Origin: Neisseriaceae bacterium
GTDB taxonomy: Bacteria > Pseudomonadota > Gammaproteobacteria > Burkholderiales > Neisseriaceae
DNA: 13,987 nucleotides
Assembly (NCBI GenBank): GCA_030146285.1
Contig: JASLBZ010000017.1
Location: 1-13,987 of the forward strand
Direction of reading: 5' to 3'
In this document: piece after piece, positions 7,578 to 13,987 of the stretch
Layout: every line of letters starts with the position of its first letter
Position numbering within the stretch: the stretch's first letter is position 1
The notes under the pieces: generated by a model
The model's database searches: none
Told to the model about the DNA's origin: nothing
Seen by the model: only the letters and a program-made list of their open reading frames with translations
Made by a program: the position numbers and the translations under genes

Positions 7578-7605
7578 ATTATAACGCATCTGTTTAGCTC
7601 ACCAA
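7578..7605 (-). promoter_or_regulatory. Promoter of the RNB ribonuclease-murJ operon
   Basis: On the minus strand, TTGGTG (7605-7600), a 16-base spacer and a perfect TATAAT (7583-7578). Transcription would begin near 7571, about 65 bases before the start codon at 7505. Confidence 0.6.
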
Positions 7606-7652
7606 GCTTTTTACGTATTTTGAAGCGTGCCATTGTTAGATGTTTAAGCCAC

Positions 7653-7680
7653 AAAAAAACCCAGCACAAGGCTGGGTTTT
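7653..7680 (-). terminator. Intrinsic terminator downstream of alx/terC
   Basis: Stem of 10 bp (7671-7680 with 7656-7665), five-base loop, followed on the minus strand by a run of seven T (7659-7653). It lies 16 bp after the stop of the TerC-family gene and separates it from the ribonuclease operon. Confidence 0.9.
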
Positions 7681-7696
7681 AGATTTTTTAGAATGA

Positions 7697-8680
7697 TTAT
7701 TTTTTCAATTGATCGCGCATGTCACGGCTGACGTACAACGAGGTGACAATCGAAGCGGCCAACGCACCGAATACCACTGACAATGAAATTGAAATCGGAA
7801 TGTGTATCCATTTCATGATTAGCATTTTCACACCGATAAAGGTCAGAACTACGGCCAAACCATACTTTAAGAACACAAAACGATCTGCAGCATCTGCCAA
7901 TAAGAAGTACATGGCACGCAAACCCAAAATCGCAAAAATATTGGAGGTTAAAACAATAAATGGATCGGTTGTCACGGCGAAAATAGCAGGAATACTGTCA
8001 ACTGCAAAAATTACATCGCTTAACTCAATCATGATTAACACCAGCATCATGGGTGTGGCAATGCGTTTACCATTTTCAATGGTAAAGAATTTTTCTTTAT
8101 CAAATTCTTTGCTCATGGGAATGATCTTCTTAACCATTTTTACCATGCGCCCCTCTGATATATCTTTGGTATCCTCTTTTTCTGGCTTGAGCATATGAAT
8201 ACCCGTGTACACCAAAAATGCACCAAACACATACAAAACCCACTCAAATTCGGACACCAAGGCTGCACCAATACCAATCATGATAATACGCAAAATAATG
8301 GCACCGAATACACCGTATAACAACACACGATGTTGGTATTCTTGTGGCACTTTAAAGGCCGCAAAAATCATTAAGAACACAAAGATATTGTCTACTGCCA
8401 AGGATTTTTCCAACACATAGCCTGTGAAGTATTCTAAAATTTTCTCTTGGGCAACAACAGGACCATAAATTGGATTACTCGCAAGCTCCCAGTACAACCA
8501 GCCCGCAAAGGCACATGAAACGCCCACCCAAAGTAATGACCACAACAAGGCTTCTTTCGTTGAAACTTTATGAGTGCCTTGTTTGCGTAGCGAAAACATA
8601 TCAATCGCCAGCATAATAATAACAGCAATAAAAAATACACCATAGAATAATGGTGTACCGACGGATGGGTGTGAATTCAC
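7697..8680 (-). CDS. alx: TerC/Alx family integral membrane protein, probable manganese or metal-ion exporter
   Basis: A 327-residue inner-membrane protein with about nine hydrophobic segments, very similar in layout to E. coli Alx (321 residues). Both begin with VGTPL, share MLAID (residues 23-27), the acidic membrane motif LEKSLAVDN (90-98), the second motif IELSDVIFAVDSIPAIFAVTTDP (218-240) and NIFAILGLRAMYFLL (247-261). The paired E/D residues in the membrane (E91, D97; E219, D222, D228) are the likely metal path. Family members Alx and MntP-like TerC proteins move Mn2+ and respond to alkaline pH; that role is inferred here. The start is GTG at 8680, fixed by the VGTPL alignment, with only GAAGAAAG as ribosome site. 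There is no room upstream (86 bp) for the manganese riboswitch that controls alx in other bacteria. An AT-rich inverted repeat sits there instead. Confidence 0.93.
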   Translation of the reverse strand: MNSHPSVGTPLFYGVFFIAVIIMLAIDMFSLRKQGTHKVSTKEALLWSLLWVGVSCAFAGWLYWELASNPIYGPVVAQEKILEYFTGYVLEKSLAVDNIFVFLMIFAAFKVPQEYQHRVLLYGVFGAIILRIIMIGIGAALVSEFEWVLYVFGAFLVYTGIHMLKPEKEDTKDISEGRMVKMVKKIIPMSKEFDKEKFFTIENGKRIATPMMLVLIMIELSDVIFAVDSIPAIFAVTTDPFIVLTSNIFAILGLRAMYFLLADAADRFVFLKYGLAVVLTFIGVKMLIMKWIHIPISISLSVVFGALAASIVTSLYVSRDMRDQLKK

Positions 8681-8715
8681 AATTTTACTTTCTTCAGGGT
8701 TAAAATTTACAAATG

Positions 8716-8756
8716 TTATTGGTTAATAATTCTACCGCAATTTCATTAACCAATAA
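8716..8756. promoter_or_regulatory. Inverted repeat with 12-bp perfect arms upstream of alx
   Basis: TTATTGGTTAAT (8716-8727) and ATTAACCAATAA (8745-8756) with a 17-base spacer. It fills the gap between the XRE regulator stop and the alx start. It is too AT-rich and lacks the T run of an intrinsic terminator. A possible alx promoter, TTGCGG-16-TAACAT on the minus strand, would overlap it, so an operator role is the favoured reading. Confidence 0.5.
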
Positions 8757-8766
8757 TATCAGAATA

Positions 8767-9570
8767 TCAACTCTTTTCCGGAACCCAGCAAAGCATTTGC
8801 CAATTCTCTTGGTGGTTGACCGTCATGCTTAACGGTTGGAACGCTTTGTTGCCTTTGGTCGGATGCATAAACCAATGCGCTTTCATCGGAATGCATGCAA
8901 AACCATCAATAATCTCATCTGGCCAATGCGTCGCGAAAATGGTACTCAATTTTAAGCGTTCTTCAATTTCCTGTTGGATTTTTTGATAATGGCAATGGCT
9001 GATAACAGAATGATAAAAAGCTTTAATCCAAGCTTCTATTTCTTGCTCCCAATGCACAAAAAATTGGCGGCTTTGTGGGTCAAACAACATATAGTCCATG
9101 AGATTATCATGCAAAGACTGTTTGCCTAACCAATGGCAAAATAACTGTTCTGCGGACTTATTCCAGCACAATCTCTTCCAAGAAGCACTGATCACAACCG
9201 TTGGATATTTGTTTTGATCAACAACACGTTGTAACTGATCCAACACAACTTTGGTGGAAACGGCATGCTTGGGCTCTGGCTTCCAGCCTGCTAACAACAA
9301 CAATTGCTTGCTTGCCTTCGCATCAAATTGCAACGTCTCTAAAACCCGCTCCAAACCATCAAATACTTTTAATGCCAAGCGATCATTTTCCAAAGAACGC
9401 AACCAAGACACGCTCACACCGCTTAACACTGCAACTTCTTCTTGTTTCAATCCCTCAGTACGTCGCCCATGAACTTCAGGCAGTCCGACATCTTTGGGTT
9501 GCAACTCTAGTCTTTTTTCTTTTAAGTACATACCCAGACTTTGACTGGTGAATCTGGTTTTGCTCGACAT
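8767..9570 (-). CDS. XRE-family transcriptional regulator with MmyB-like ligand-binding domain
   Basis: A 267-residue cytoplasmic DNA-binding protein. Residues about 11-75 form the helix-turn-helix: GRRTEGLKQEEVAVLSGVS (35-53) followed by WLRSLEN, matching the usual RRTPGLRREEVAxLAGVSxxWYxxLE pattern. Residues about 105-262 resemble the MmyB-type ligand-binding domain (WKRLCWNKSAEQLF near 150; SHCHYQKIQQEIEERLKL near 215). Such proteins usually sense a small molecule and repress a neighbouring gene, often a dehydrogenase. The frame is open to 9654, but the upstream extension has no family similarity, so the ATG at 9570 is chosen; AAAAGG lies rather far (about 13 bases) from it. The start codon itself lies in one copy of the ATGACAGT element repeated upstream, which suggests autoregulation. 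The gene may be read through into alx. Confidence 0.86.
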   Translation of the reverse strand: MSSKTRFTSQSLGMYLKEKRLELQPKDVGLPEVHGRRTEGLKQEEVAVLSGVSVSWLRSLENDRLALKVFDGLERVLETLQFDAKASKQLLLLAGWKPEPKHAVSTKVVLDQLQRVVDQNKYPTVVISASWKRLCWNKSAEQLFCHWLGKQSLHDNLMDYMLFDPQSRQFFVHWEQEIEAWIKAFYHSVISHCHYQKIQQEIEERLKLSTIFATHWPDEIIDGFACIPMKAHWFMHPTKGNKAFQPLSMTVNHQENWQMLCWVPEKS

Positions 9571-9673
9571 GACAGTGACTATACCTTTTATGAATAGGAA
9601 AATTTTACGGAAATAACATGACAGTTTTATGACATTTTTAATAAAATTTAACACAATAAAGTGTTATATTACA

Positions 9674-9721
9674 ATAGCATTAAAAAGGCATACTGACCAA
9701 TTTTATAGCATTAAAGGCATA
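9674..9721. repeat. Pair of imperfect direct repeats, 31-bp period
   Basis: ATAGCATTAAAAAGGCATA (9674-9692) and ATAGCATTAAAGGCATA (9705-9721) differ only by two A in the central run. The 31-bp spacing is about three helical turns, placing both on one face of the DNA. Confidence 0.55.
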
Positions 9722-9775
9722 ATAATCAGCAGTCTTTGTTTGAAATACTCACTTTCACATACCAAACCAGCGCGT

Positions 9776-9815
9776 CTGTTTTATGACAATATTCATGAAT
9801 ACTGTCATAAAACAG
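9776..9815. promoter_or_regulatory. 40-bp near-perfect palindrome, operator candidate
   Basis: Outer arms CTGTTTTATGACA (9776-9788) and TGTCATAAAACAG (9803-9815) are perfect complements. The centre TATTCATGAATA (9790-9801) is itself a perfect palindrome, and only the pair 9789/9802 (A and C) does not match. There is no T run on either side, so it is unlikely to be a terminator. Its arms carry the same core as the other elements of the array. Confidence 0.65.
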
Positions 9816-9944
9816 CAAAGAACCACATTCACTGTCATATTTGAACGGCAATAGCCCAGTCTGCCATGCTTTCATTCTGTTATTCAAGTGAATAAAACAC
9901 TTTATTAATGTTATTTAATATTTTCAACGCTACTCAAAACAAAT

Positions 9945-9965
9945 ATATAAAACTGGTTAACCAGT
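9945..9965 (-). terminator. Weak terminator candidate overlapping the araC-type gene stop
   Basis: ACTGGTTAACCAGT (9952-9965) is a perfect 14-bp palindrome across the stop codon. On the minus strand it is followed by TTTTATATATTTG. The stem is only five base pairs if TTAA is the loop, so termination would be weak; it could equally be a protein site. Confidence 0.35.
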
Positions 9966-10910
9966 CTTAATCAACATGTCTTTTGGAGAGCAGCCAAAAT
10001 ACTGTTTGAATCGCCGAGAAAAGTGAGCTTGGTCTGCAAATCCCCACTGATATGCAACCTGAGCCAATGAGACCTTGCTGCGCTGACGCAGTAAATAAGC
10101 ATGTGCGCCTTCTAAACGCTGTGCCATCAGCCATTGTCCAAATGTCAAATGGGATGTTTGAAACAAGGCATGTAAATACCTAACAGAAATCTGACAGGCT
10201 TCGGCCACTTGCTGTGGATTCAAATCATTTCGATGCAAGTGTTTTTGTACGTATTGCTCAATGCGCAACAAATGCACACTTTTGACACTGGAATCTCGAT
10301 CAGTCAATAAGCGGTTATCGGTTTGCACCATCTGTCCAAACAGTTGCAGCAATTGCGTCCCAAAAAAATCATGTCCATGATTTAACAAACCTCGACGCAA
10401 CTGCTCTCCAGTTAAGCACAATAGCTGGCTAAACAAATAACCTGCCCCATGACGAGCATCAAAATGCAATCCGCCATAACGCTCAGGAAAAGTCACATAT
10501 TGTTTCATCACTTTGTGGGGCACTTTCAAAACCCACAACCGATTGCTGCTTCCATAGGAAAAACGATACGGCTCATGCGAAAGCTCAAACAAGACTTCTC
10601 CCACTGCGCATGTGCTGTGGCGTCCTAATTGCTCAAACTCGACTTTGCTTTGTATCGGCACGGTAATAAGAAAAGCTTCATCGGCATTGGTATAAGACAA
10701 ATGCTGCTTTAAACGTTGGTATTGGGCGGCACTGGAGGACAAATACGACAGCGATAAATCACCCAATTGCCAACTGGCAATTTCACCATCGAACAATTCA
10801 GGCTGCCTTAAAGCAACCTGCAATTGAAAATAAACCGTACCAACCACATCATGCCATGCTTGTTGGCGTAGGTATGGAAGGGTGCTGCGGGTTGAAAAAT
10901 GAAATGCCAT
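9957..10910 (-). CDS. AraC-family transcriptional regulator
   Basis: A 317-residue regulator. The C-terminal DNA-binding domain (about 212-315) has two helix-turn-helix units: NPQQVAEACQISVRYLHALFQ (231-251) and SLAQVAYQWGFADQAHFSRRFKQ (281-303), ending in the usual GCSPKDM. The N-terminal half (about 40-180) fits the AraC-binding-like domain found in regulators of catabolic genes (VGEVLFEL near 103-110), and probably binds the inducer. An open frame begins with TTG at 10925, but ATG at 10910 has GAGGAG eight bases upstream and is chosen. It is the nearest regulator to hyuBA and lies directly downstream of it on the same strand, separated by a terminator. It is therefore a candidate activator of that operon, which is inference from position only. 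Confidence 0.92.
   Translation of the reverse strand: MAFHFSTRSTLPYLRQQAWHDVVGTVYFQLQVALRQPELFDGEIASWQLGDLSLSYLSSSAAQYQRLKQHLSYTNADEAFLITVPIQSKVEFEQLGRHSTCAVGEVLFELSHEPYRFSYGSSNRLWVLKVPHKVMKQYVTFPERYGGLHFDARHGAGYLFSQLLCLTGEQLRRGLLNHGHDFFGTQLLQLFGQMVQTDNRLLTDRDSSVKSVHLLRIEQYVQKHLHRNDLNPQQVAEACQISVRYLHALFQTSHLTFGQWLMAQRLEGAHAYLLRQRSKVSLAQVAYQWGFADQAHFSRRFKQYFGCSPKDMLIKTG
10797..10808 (-). repeat. DNA uptake sequence AGGCAGCCTGAA
   Basis: Exact copy on the minus strand inside the AraC-family gene. Its presence suggests this accessory region has been in the lineage long enough to acquire, or arrived by exchange with relatives using, the same dialect. Confidence 0.85.
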
Positions 10911-10935
10911 CACGCTTCTCCTCAATGGTTGATTT

Positions 10936-10963
10936 ATTATTGTGACAACTCATTTAAAAACAA
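10936..10963 (-). promoter_or_regulatory. Promoter candidate of the AraC-family gene
   Basis: On the minus strand TTGTTT (10963-10958), 16 bases, AATAAT (10941-10936, five of six consensus bases). The start codon at 10910 would follow a leader of about 20 bases. Confidence 0.4.
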
Positions 10964-10979
10964 AAACAACGACTTCATG

Positions 10980-11012
10980 AAAAAAGCGTGCCGCCAGCCC
11001 TTTGCGACACGC
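10980..11012 (-). terminator. Intrinsic terminator of the hyuBA operon
   Basis: On the minus strand GCGTG-T-CGC (11012-11004), nine-base loop, GCG-G-CACGC, then six T (10985-10980). One mismatched pair interrupts the stem. It lies 22 bp after the hyuA stop. Confidence 0.8.
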
Positions 11013-11034
11013 CCAAAACCATTTAGATACAAAT

Positions 11035-13119
11035 CTACACTTTGGTCAATAAATATGTACCAGAAGGATGCAATACCGCTTGCCAACCTGGTTTTATCAC
11101 AACCGTTGTAGTTGGCTCTTCAATCAAAGCAGGCCCCATCACAATATCATGCGCACCTAAGCGTTCACCATCGTAAATAGGGGTATTTTGCCACTGACAA
11201 GCCTCATTAAAAATCATCTCCCGCTCACCAATCAATGCAGTATGCAAATCGCCACAAGAATCTTGCATATGAGGCAATTCTGGCTTGCTGACCTTGCCAC
11301 GAATCGTCACTTCCACGTTAACCAATTCAACAGGATTGTCTAATTCGGCATAGGTAAATAATGCTTCATGGCGCTGATGAAAAGCCGTTAAAATTTCCTG
11401 TGCCATGGTGTCATCAATCACACCATTGGGGATTTTCACGGTGCATTCATGAATTTGGCCCACATAACGCATCTCCATGCTGCGCTCAATCACAATTTCA
11501 TCCTCGTCAAAGCCGTCATCTTGCAAACGTGACACGCCTTGATGCTCTAAATCGGCATACACAGAATTCAAATGCCTAAAATCTGCCCCCGCTTCTAGCA
11601 ATAAGGTTTCGGTAGCCAAGAAATTGTATTTCACATCCGAAATAATTTGCCCAAAAGCACAAAGACAAGAAGAAAATTTGGGCACCAAAACCTGCTGAAT
11701 TCCCATTTCCTCTGCCAAAGCAATGATGTGCATGCCCGCAGCACCACCAGCACAAACCAATGCAAAATCGCGCGGATCATAACCTTGTTCAATGGTAATG
11801 CGGCGAATGCCATTGGCCATATTTTGGTTCACAATGGCACTGATGCCAATGGCTGCATGTTCAAACTGGATATTCAAAGGCTTGGCAATGTAGTCATCAA
11901 TCGCGTCTTTGGCGGCTTGGTAATTTAAAGTCACACTTTTGCCTAAAACAGCATTCGGGCGCAAATAGCCCAATGCCAAATTGGCATCGGTGACGGTTGG
12001 TAAAATACCACCTTTGCCATAACAGGCTGGTCCAGGTGTCGCGCCTGCACTTTGTGGGCCTACTTCTAACATACCAAAAGTATTCACATGGGCAATGGAA
12101 CCACCACCTGCTCCTAAGGTTTCCACATGAATCATGGGCACACCAATGCGGTTACGCAGAAAATCAATATCACGGTTTAAACTGGTTTGCCCACTTTTTG
12201 CCATGGTGATGTCAAAAGATGTCCCACCCATGTCCACCGTAATCACATTATCAATACCAAAAGGCTGCGCAATATACAAGCCTGCTTGCGGTGCTGAAGC
12301 TGGACCTGAGTTAATGGCATTTACCGCCCTATCGCGCATAATATTGCCCACAGCCAAACCACCATTAGACTGAAAATAACGAACAGGCTGCTCCACACCC
12401 AGATTCTGAAAAAACTGGTCAATTTTGGCAACATAGGCAGCCATCACTGGACTTAAATATGCATTCACGATGGTGGTGGAGGTACGGGTGTATTCACGAA
12501 TCTGTGGATAAACCTCGGTACTGGTACAAATAAACACGCCTGGCATGTGTTGCTCGATCAATTCGCGAGCTCGTGCCTCATGACGCGGATCTCGAATCGA
12601 CCACACAAACGAAATGGCAACACTTTTCACATCAGCAGCCTTAAACACCTCAATGGCATCTAGAATATCTTGCTCATTTAAGGGTGAATATTCACGACCA
12701 TCAGCCAAAATACGACCACGCACAGGGCAACGCAATTCGCGTGGTACCAATTGAGGTGCAGGTGGGTAGCTGGCATCGTAGCGATAGCCTTCTTCTTTGT
12801 GTCCTAAACGAATTTCAATACTGTCTTCATGCCCCGCTGTACACAACAAACCCACTTTCACGCCTTTTAATTGAATCAAAGCATTCAATGCCACGGTTGT
12901 GCCGTTAATACACAAATCACAATTTTGTACGATTTCTTCAACCGACAAACCCAGCTGTGCGGACATTTGCTCCAAACCATGGGCAATGGCTTTGGTGCCA
13001 TCTTCAGGGGTCGATGGACTTTTAAACAAATGAATCTGACCATTGTTTTCTGCCAAAACAAAATCGGTAAAAGTGCCACCTGCATCCACGCCCAAACGAA
13101 AACGATTTTTCATGCTCAT
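11035..13119 (-). CDS. hyuA: Hydantoinase/oxoprolinase family protein, subunit A (HyuA-like)
   Basis: A 694-residue cytoplasmic ATP-using subunit of the N-methylhydantoinase/5-oxoprolinase/acetone carboxylase family. The N-terminal phosphate-binding motif is LGVDAGGTFTDF (residues 9-20) and the second is DMGGTSFDIT (296-305), as in the ASKHA fold. GAGGGSIA (336-343), GPQSAGATPGPACYG (354-368) and VTDANL (376-381) are family blocks, and MRYVGQIHECTV marks the C-terminal domain. The frame is open to 13191, but ATG at 13119 has AAGGA seven bases upstream and leads straight into the conserved block. The hyuB stop ends one base before this start, so the two subunits are translationally coupled. 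The substrate (a hydantoin, 5-oxoproline, a ketone for carboxylation) cannot be read from sequence. No small gamma subunit of acetone carboxylase follows; the next gene downstream is the AraC-type regulator. Confidence 0.92.
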   Translation of the reverse strand: MSMKNRFRLGVDAGGTFTDFVLAENNGQIHLFKSPSTPEDGTKAIAHGLEQMSAQLGLSVEEIVQNCDLCINGTTVALNALIQLKGVKVGLLCTAGHEDSIEIRLGHKEEGYRYDASYPPAPQLVPRELRCPVRGRILADGREYSPLNEQDILDAIEVFKAADVKSVAISFVWSIRDPRHEARARELIEQHMPGVFICTSTEVYPQIREYTRTSTTIVNAYLSPVMAAYVAKIDQFFQNLGVEQPVRYFQSNGGLAVGNIMRDRAVNAINSGPASAPQAGLYIAQPFGIDNVITVDMGGTSFDITMAKSGQTSLNRDIDFLRNRIGVPMIHVETLGAGGGSIAHVNTFGMLEVGPQSAGATPGPACYGKGGILPTVTDANLALGYLRPNAVLGKSVTLNYQAAKDAIDDYIAKPLNIQFEHAAIGISAIVNQNMANGIRRITIEQGYDPRDFALVCAGGAAGMHIIALAEEMGIQQVLVPKFSSCLCAFGQIISDVKYNFLATETLLLEAGADFRHLNSVYADLEHQGVSRLQDDGFDEDEIVIERSMEMRYVGQIHECTVKIPNGVIDDTMAQEILTAFHQRHEALFTYAELDNPVELVNVEVTIRGKVSKPELPHMQDSCGDLHTALIGEREMIFNEACQWQNTPIYDGERLGAHDIVMGPALIEEPTTTVVIKPGWQAVLHPSGTYLLTKV

Positions 13120-13120
13120 T

Positions 13121-13987
13121 TTATTGTCCTTTTTCTGATGCCGTTTGGCATGCACATTCACGTTGATGATGTGTCGCGGCAACATCCACATTCAGGCTGC
13201 CTGCTGCCAAAACCACGCCATACTCTTGCAAGGCTGCCTCGCGAGAAATCAAACCACGCTCCACATCTTTGAGCACTTGTTCAATCGGTCTGGTCATGGG
13301 GTCACCATAACCACCACCGCCCGGATTCAAATTGCGGGCTCGTTCTCCTGCTTGAATATGGGCAATGGTATTGTGCTTAAACACCTGCTGGCTGCCATCA
13401 TGGCGGTCTATTTCCAAGCGGCCCAATTTGGTCTCTAGCATGCGGTTTTTTGCGCCCGCAGCACCCATGGTTGGAATTTGTCGCCCTTCACCAAAGGCAA
13501 TGACTGTCATTTCGTGGTCAATCGGTTCAACTTCCCAAACCGTTCCCAATCCACCACGATAATGCCCTGCACCGCCGCTGTCTTTTGATAAGCCATAACG
13601 GTGAATAATAATGGGGTATTGGTATTCTAAAAGCTCAATATCACCCGAACTTAACGCCCCAAAACAACACAAGGGTCCACAAGCATGCCAACCATCCATT
13701 TGTTGCGTGGCACCTGCACCGGAAATAATTGATGCCAACACCATGGTGACATATTGCTCACCGGTTTTCGGGTCAATGCCGGCAATATTAATCCCTGAGG
13801 CATGACCCCATGATGCACTCACACGCTCAGGTGCTGCTGCTTCAAATGCTTTGCGCACGGCATCAGTTAAGGTTTCCATCGGTGTGGTGGTACAGTTCAC
13901 ATGAGGTGCTGGCTCTTGTGCATTGCATAAAGTGCCTTTTTGACCCAAACCCACGCTCACACAACGGTATAAACCCGCGTTATAAGG
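13121..13987 (-). CDS. hyuB: Hydantoinase/oxoprolinase family protein, subunit B (HyuB-like), N-terminus cut by window edge
   Basis: The last 288 residues of the B subunit; the frame is open to the right edge (PYNAGLYRCVSVGLG at the cut), so roughly half of a family protein of about 520-600 residues is missing. Recognisable blocks are GAGATQQMDGWHACG, the segment GGAGHYRGGLG and, near the C-terminus, NPGGGGYGDP, which is the hallmark of HyuB/oxoprolinase B chains. With HyuA it forms the ATP-dependent amidohydrolase or carboxylase. The order B then A differs from the A-B-C order of acetone carboxylase operons. An uptake sequence lies within its last codons. The promoter is outside the window. 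Confidence 0.92.
   Translation of the reverse strand, partial: PYNAGLYRCVSVGLGQKGTLCNAQEPAPHVNCTTTPMETLTDAVRKAFEAAAPERVSASWGHASGINIAGIDPKTGEQYVTMVLASIISGAGATQQMDGWHACGPLCCFGALSSGDIELLEYQYPIIIHRYGLSKDSGGAGHYRGGLGTVWEVEPIDHEMTVIAFGEGRQIPTMGAAGAKNRMLETKLGRLEIDRHDGSQQVFKHNTIAHIQAGERARNLNPGGGGYGDPMTRPIEQVLKDVERGLISREAALQEYGVVLAAGSLNVDVAATHHQRECACQTASEKGQ
13191..13202 (-). repeat. DNA uptake sequence AGGCAGCCTGAA
   Basis: Exact copy on the minus strand inside the 3' part of hyuB. Confidence 0.85.

Larger units (their letters stand above)
9569..9838. promoter_or_regulatory. Array of ATGACAGT/ACTGTCAT elements upstream of the XRE regulator
   Basis: The 8-mer ATGACAGT occurs at 9569-9576 and 9618-9625, and its inverse ACTGTCAT at 9801-9808 and 9831-9838. 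Half-elements ATGACA follow at 9629-9634 and 9783-9788. The longer core GTTTTATGACA occurs at 9624-9634 and 9778-9788, with its inverse at 9803-9813. Two direct copies (9618 and 9629) are 11 bp apart, one helical turn. The first copy overlaps the start codon of the regulator gene. This is the pattern of a multi-site operator, most simply for the XRE/MmyB protein itself. Confidence 0.6.
9571..9956. other. 386-bp intergenic region upstream of the XRE regulator, no gene seen
   Basis: Lies between two minus-strand genes. It contains the operator-like array, a 40-bp palindrome, a pair of direct repeats and a small inverted repeat TAACAC-6-GTGTTA (9649-9666). A 71-codon plus-strand frame (9629-9844) runs through all of these repeats, lacks a ribosome site and has no recognisable content, so it is not called. 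The regulator's promoter must be here, but no single good -35/-10 pair stands out. Confidence 0.55.

Noticed and set aside
8681..8766. Manganese (yybP-ykoY type) riboswitch upstream of alx
   Set aside because: The gap is only 86 bp and contains no conserved riboswitch core; it is dominated by a simple AT-rich inverted repeat.
9776..9815. Palindrome as an intrinsic terminator of the AraC-family gene
   Set aside because: It lies about 140 bp after the stop and is followed by GC-containing sequence, not a T run, on the minus strand.
9629..9844. 71-codon plus-strand frame in the gap upstream of the XRE regulator
   Set aside because: No ribosome site and no family similarity seen, and it runs through the palindrome and direct repeats that explain the sequence better as regulatory DNA.
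12871..13272. 133-codon plus-strand frame opposite hyuA/hyuB
   Set aside because: Antisense to two strongly supported genes and spanning their junction; no start signal or recognisable domain.
1..13987. CRISPR array, tRNA/rRNA genes, insertion sequences or prophage genes
   Set aside because: No regularly spaced repeats, no tRNA-like cloverleaf or rRNA sequence, and no transposase or phage proteins were seen on either strand.

Overview
This window is about 14 kb of AT-rich DNA from the genus-rich family Neisseriaceae. The main evidence is four exact copies of the 12-mer AGGCAGCCTGAA (positions 898, 2678, and on the minus strand 10797 and 13191). This is the DNA uptake sequence dialect known from Kingella-type Neisseriaceae. 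One copy forms an inverted pair inside a transcription terminator, as is common in this family. The protein content (MurU, AroG, MurJ, an RNB ribonuclease, an Alx/TerC carrier) fits a beta-proteobacterial chromosome. There is no sign of phage, insertion sequence, CRISPR or RNA gene.

Layout. Positions 1-1252 (minus) hold murU, for peptidoglycan recycling, followed by a crotonase gene cut by the window edge. Positions 1253-1580 are a non-coding gap with a row of palindromes between murU and aroG. aroG (plus, 1581-2648) encodes a DAHP synthase with the residues of the Phe-sensitive type and ends in a terminator containing a DNA uptake sequence. A second gap leads to a clear promoter and an isolated gene (plus, 3018-4025) for a synthetase-only RelA/SpoT-domain protein with an unrecognised C-terminal third. 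It converges on murJ (minus, 4054-5598), and a terminator that overlaps both stop codons serves both. Upstream of murJ, in one operon, is an RNB-domain exoribonuclease (minus, 5619-7505) with its own promoter. Next on the minus strand are alx/terC (7697-8680) and an XRE/MmyB-type regulator (8767-9570). The 386-bp gap upstream of that regulator holds a dense operator-like array, including a 40-bp near-perfect palindrome. Positions 9957-10910 (minus) encode an AraC-type regulator, and 11035-13987 (minus) hold a tightly coupled hyuB-hyuA pair (hydantoinase/oxoprolinase or carboxylase-like); hyuB is cut by the window end.

How the genes work together. MurU and MurJ both serve cell-wall precursor supply, but they lie in separate units. 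The right-hand third looks accessory: a catabolic hyuBA operon with a neighbouring AraC regulator, then the XRE/MmyB regulator. The two items most worth following up are the stand-alone alarmone-synthetase-like gene and the TGACA-type operator array upstream of the XRE/MmyB regulator.
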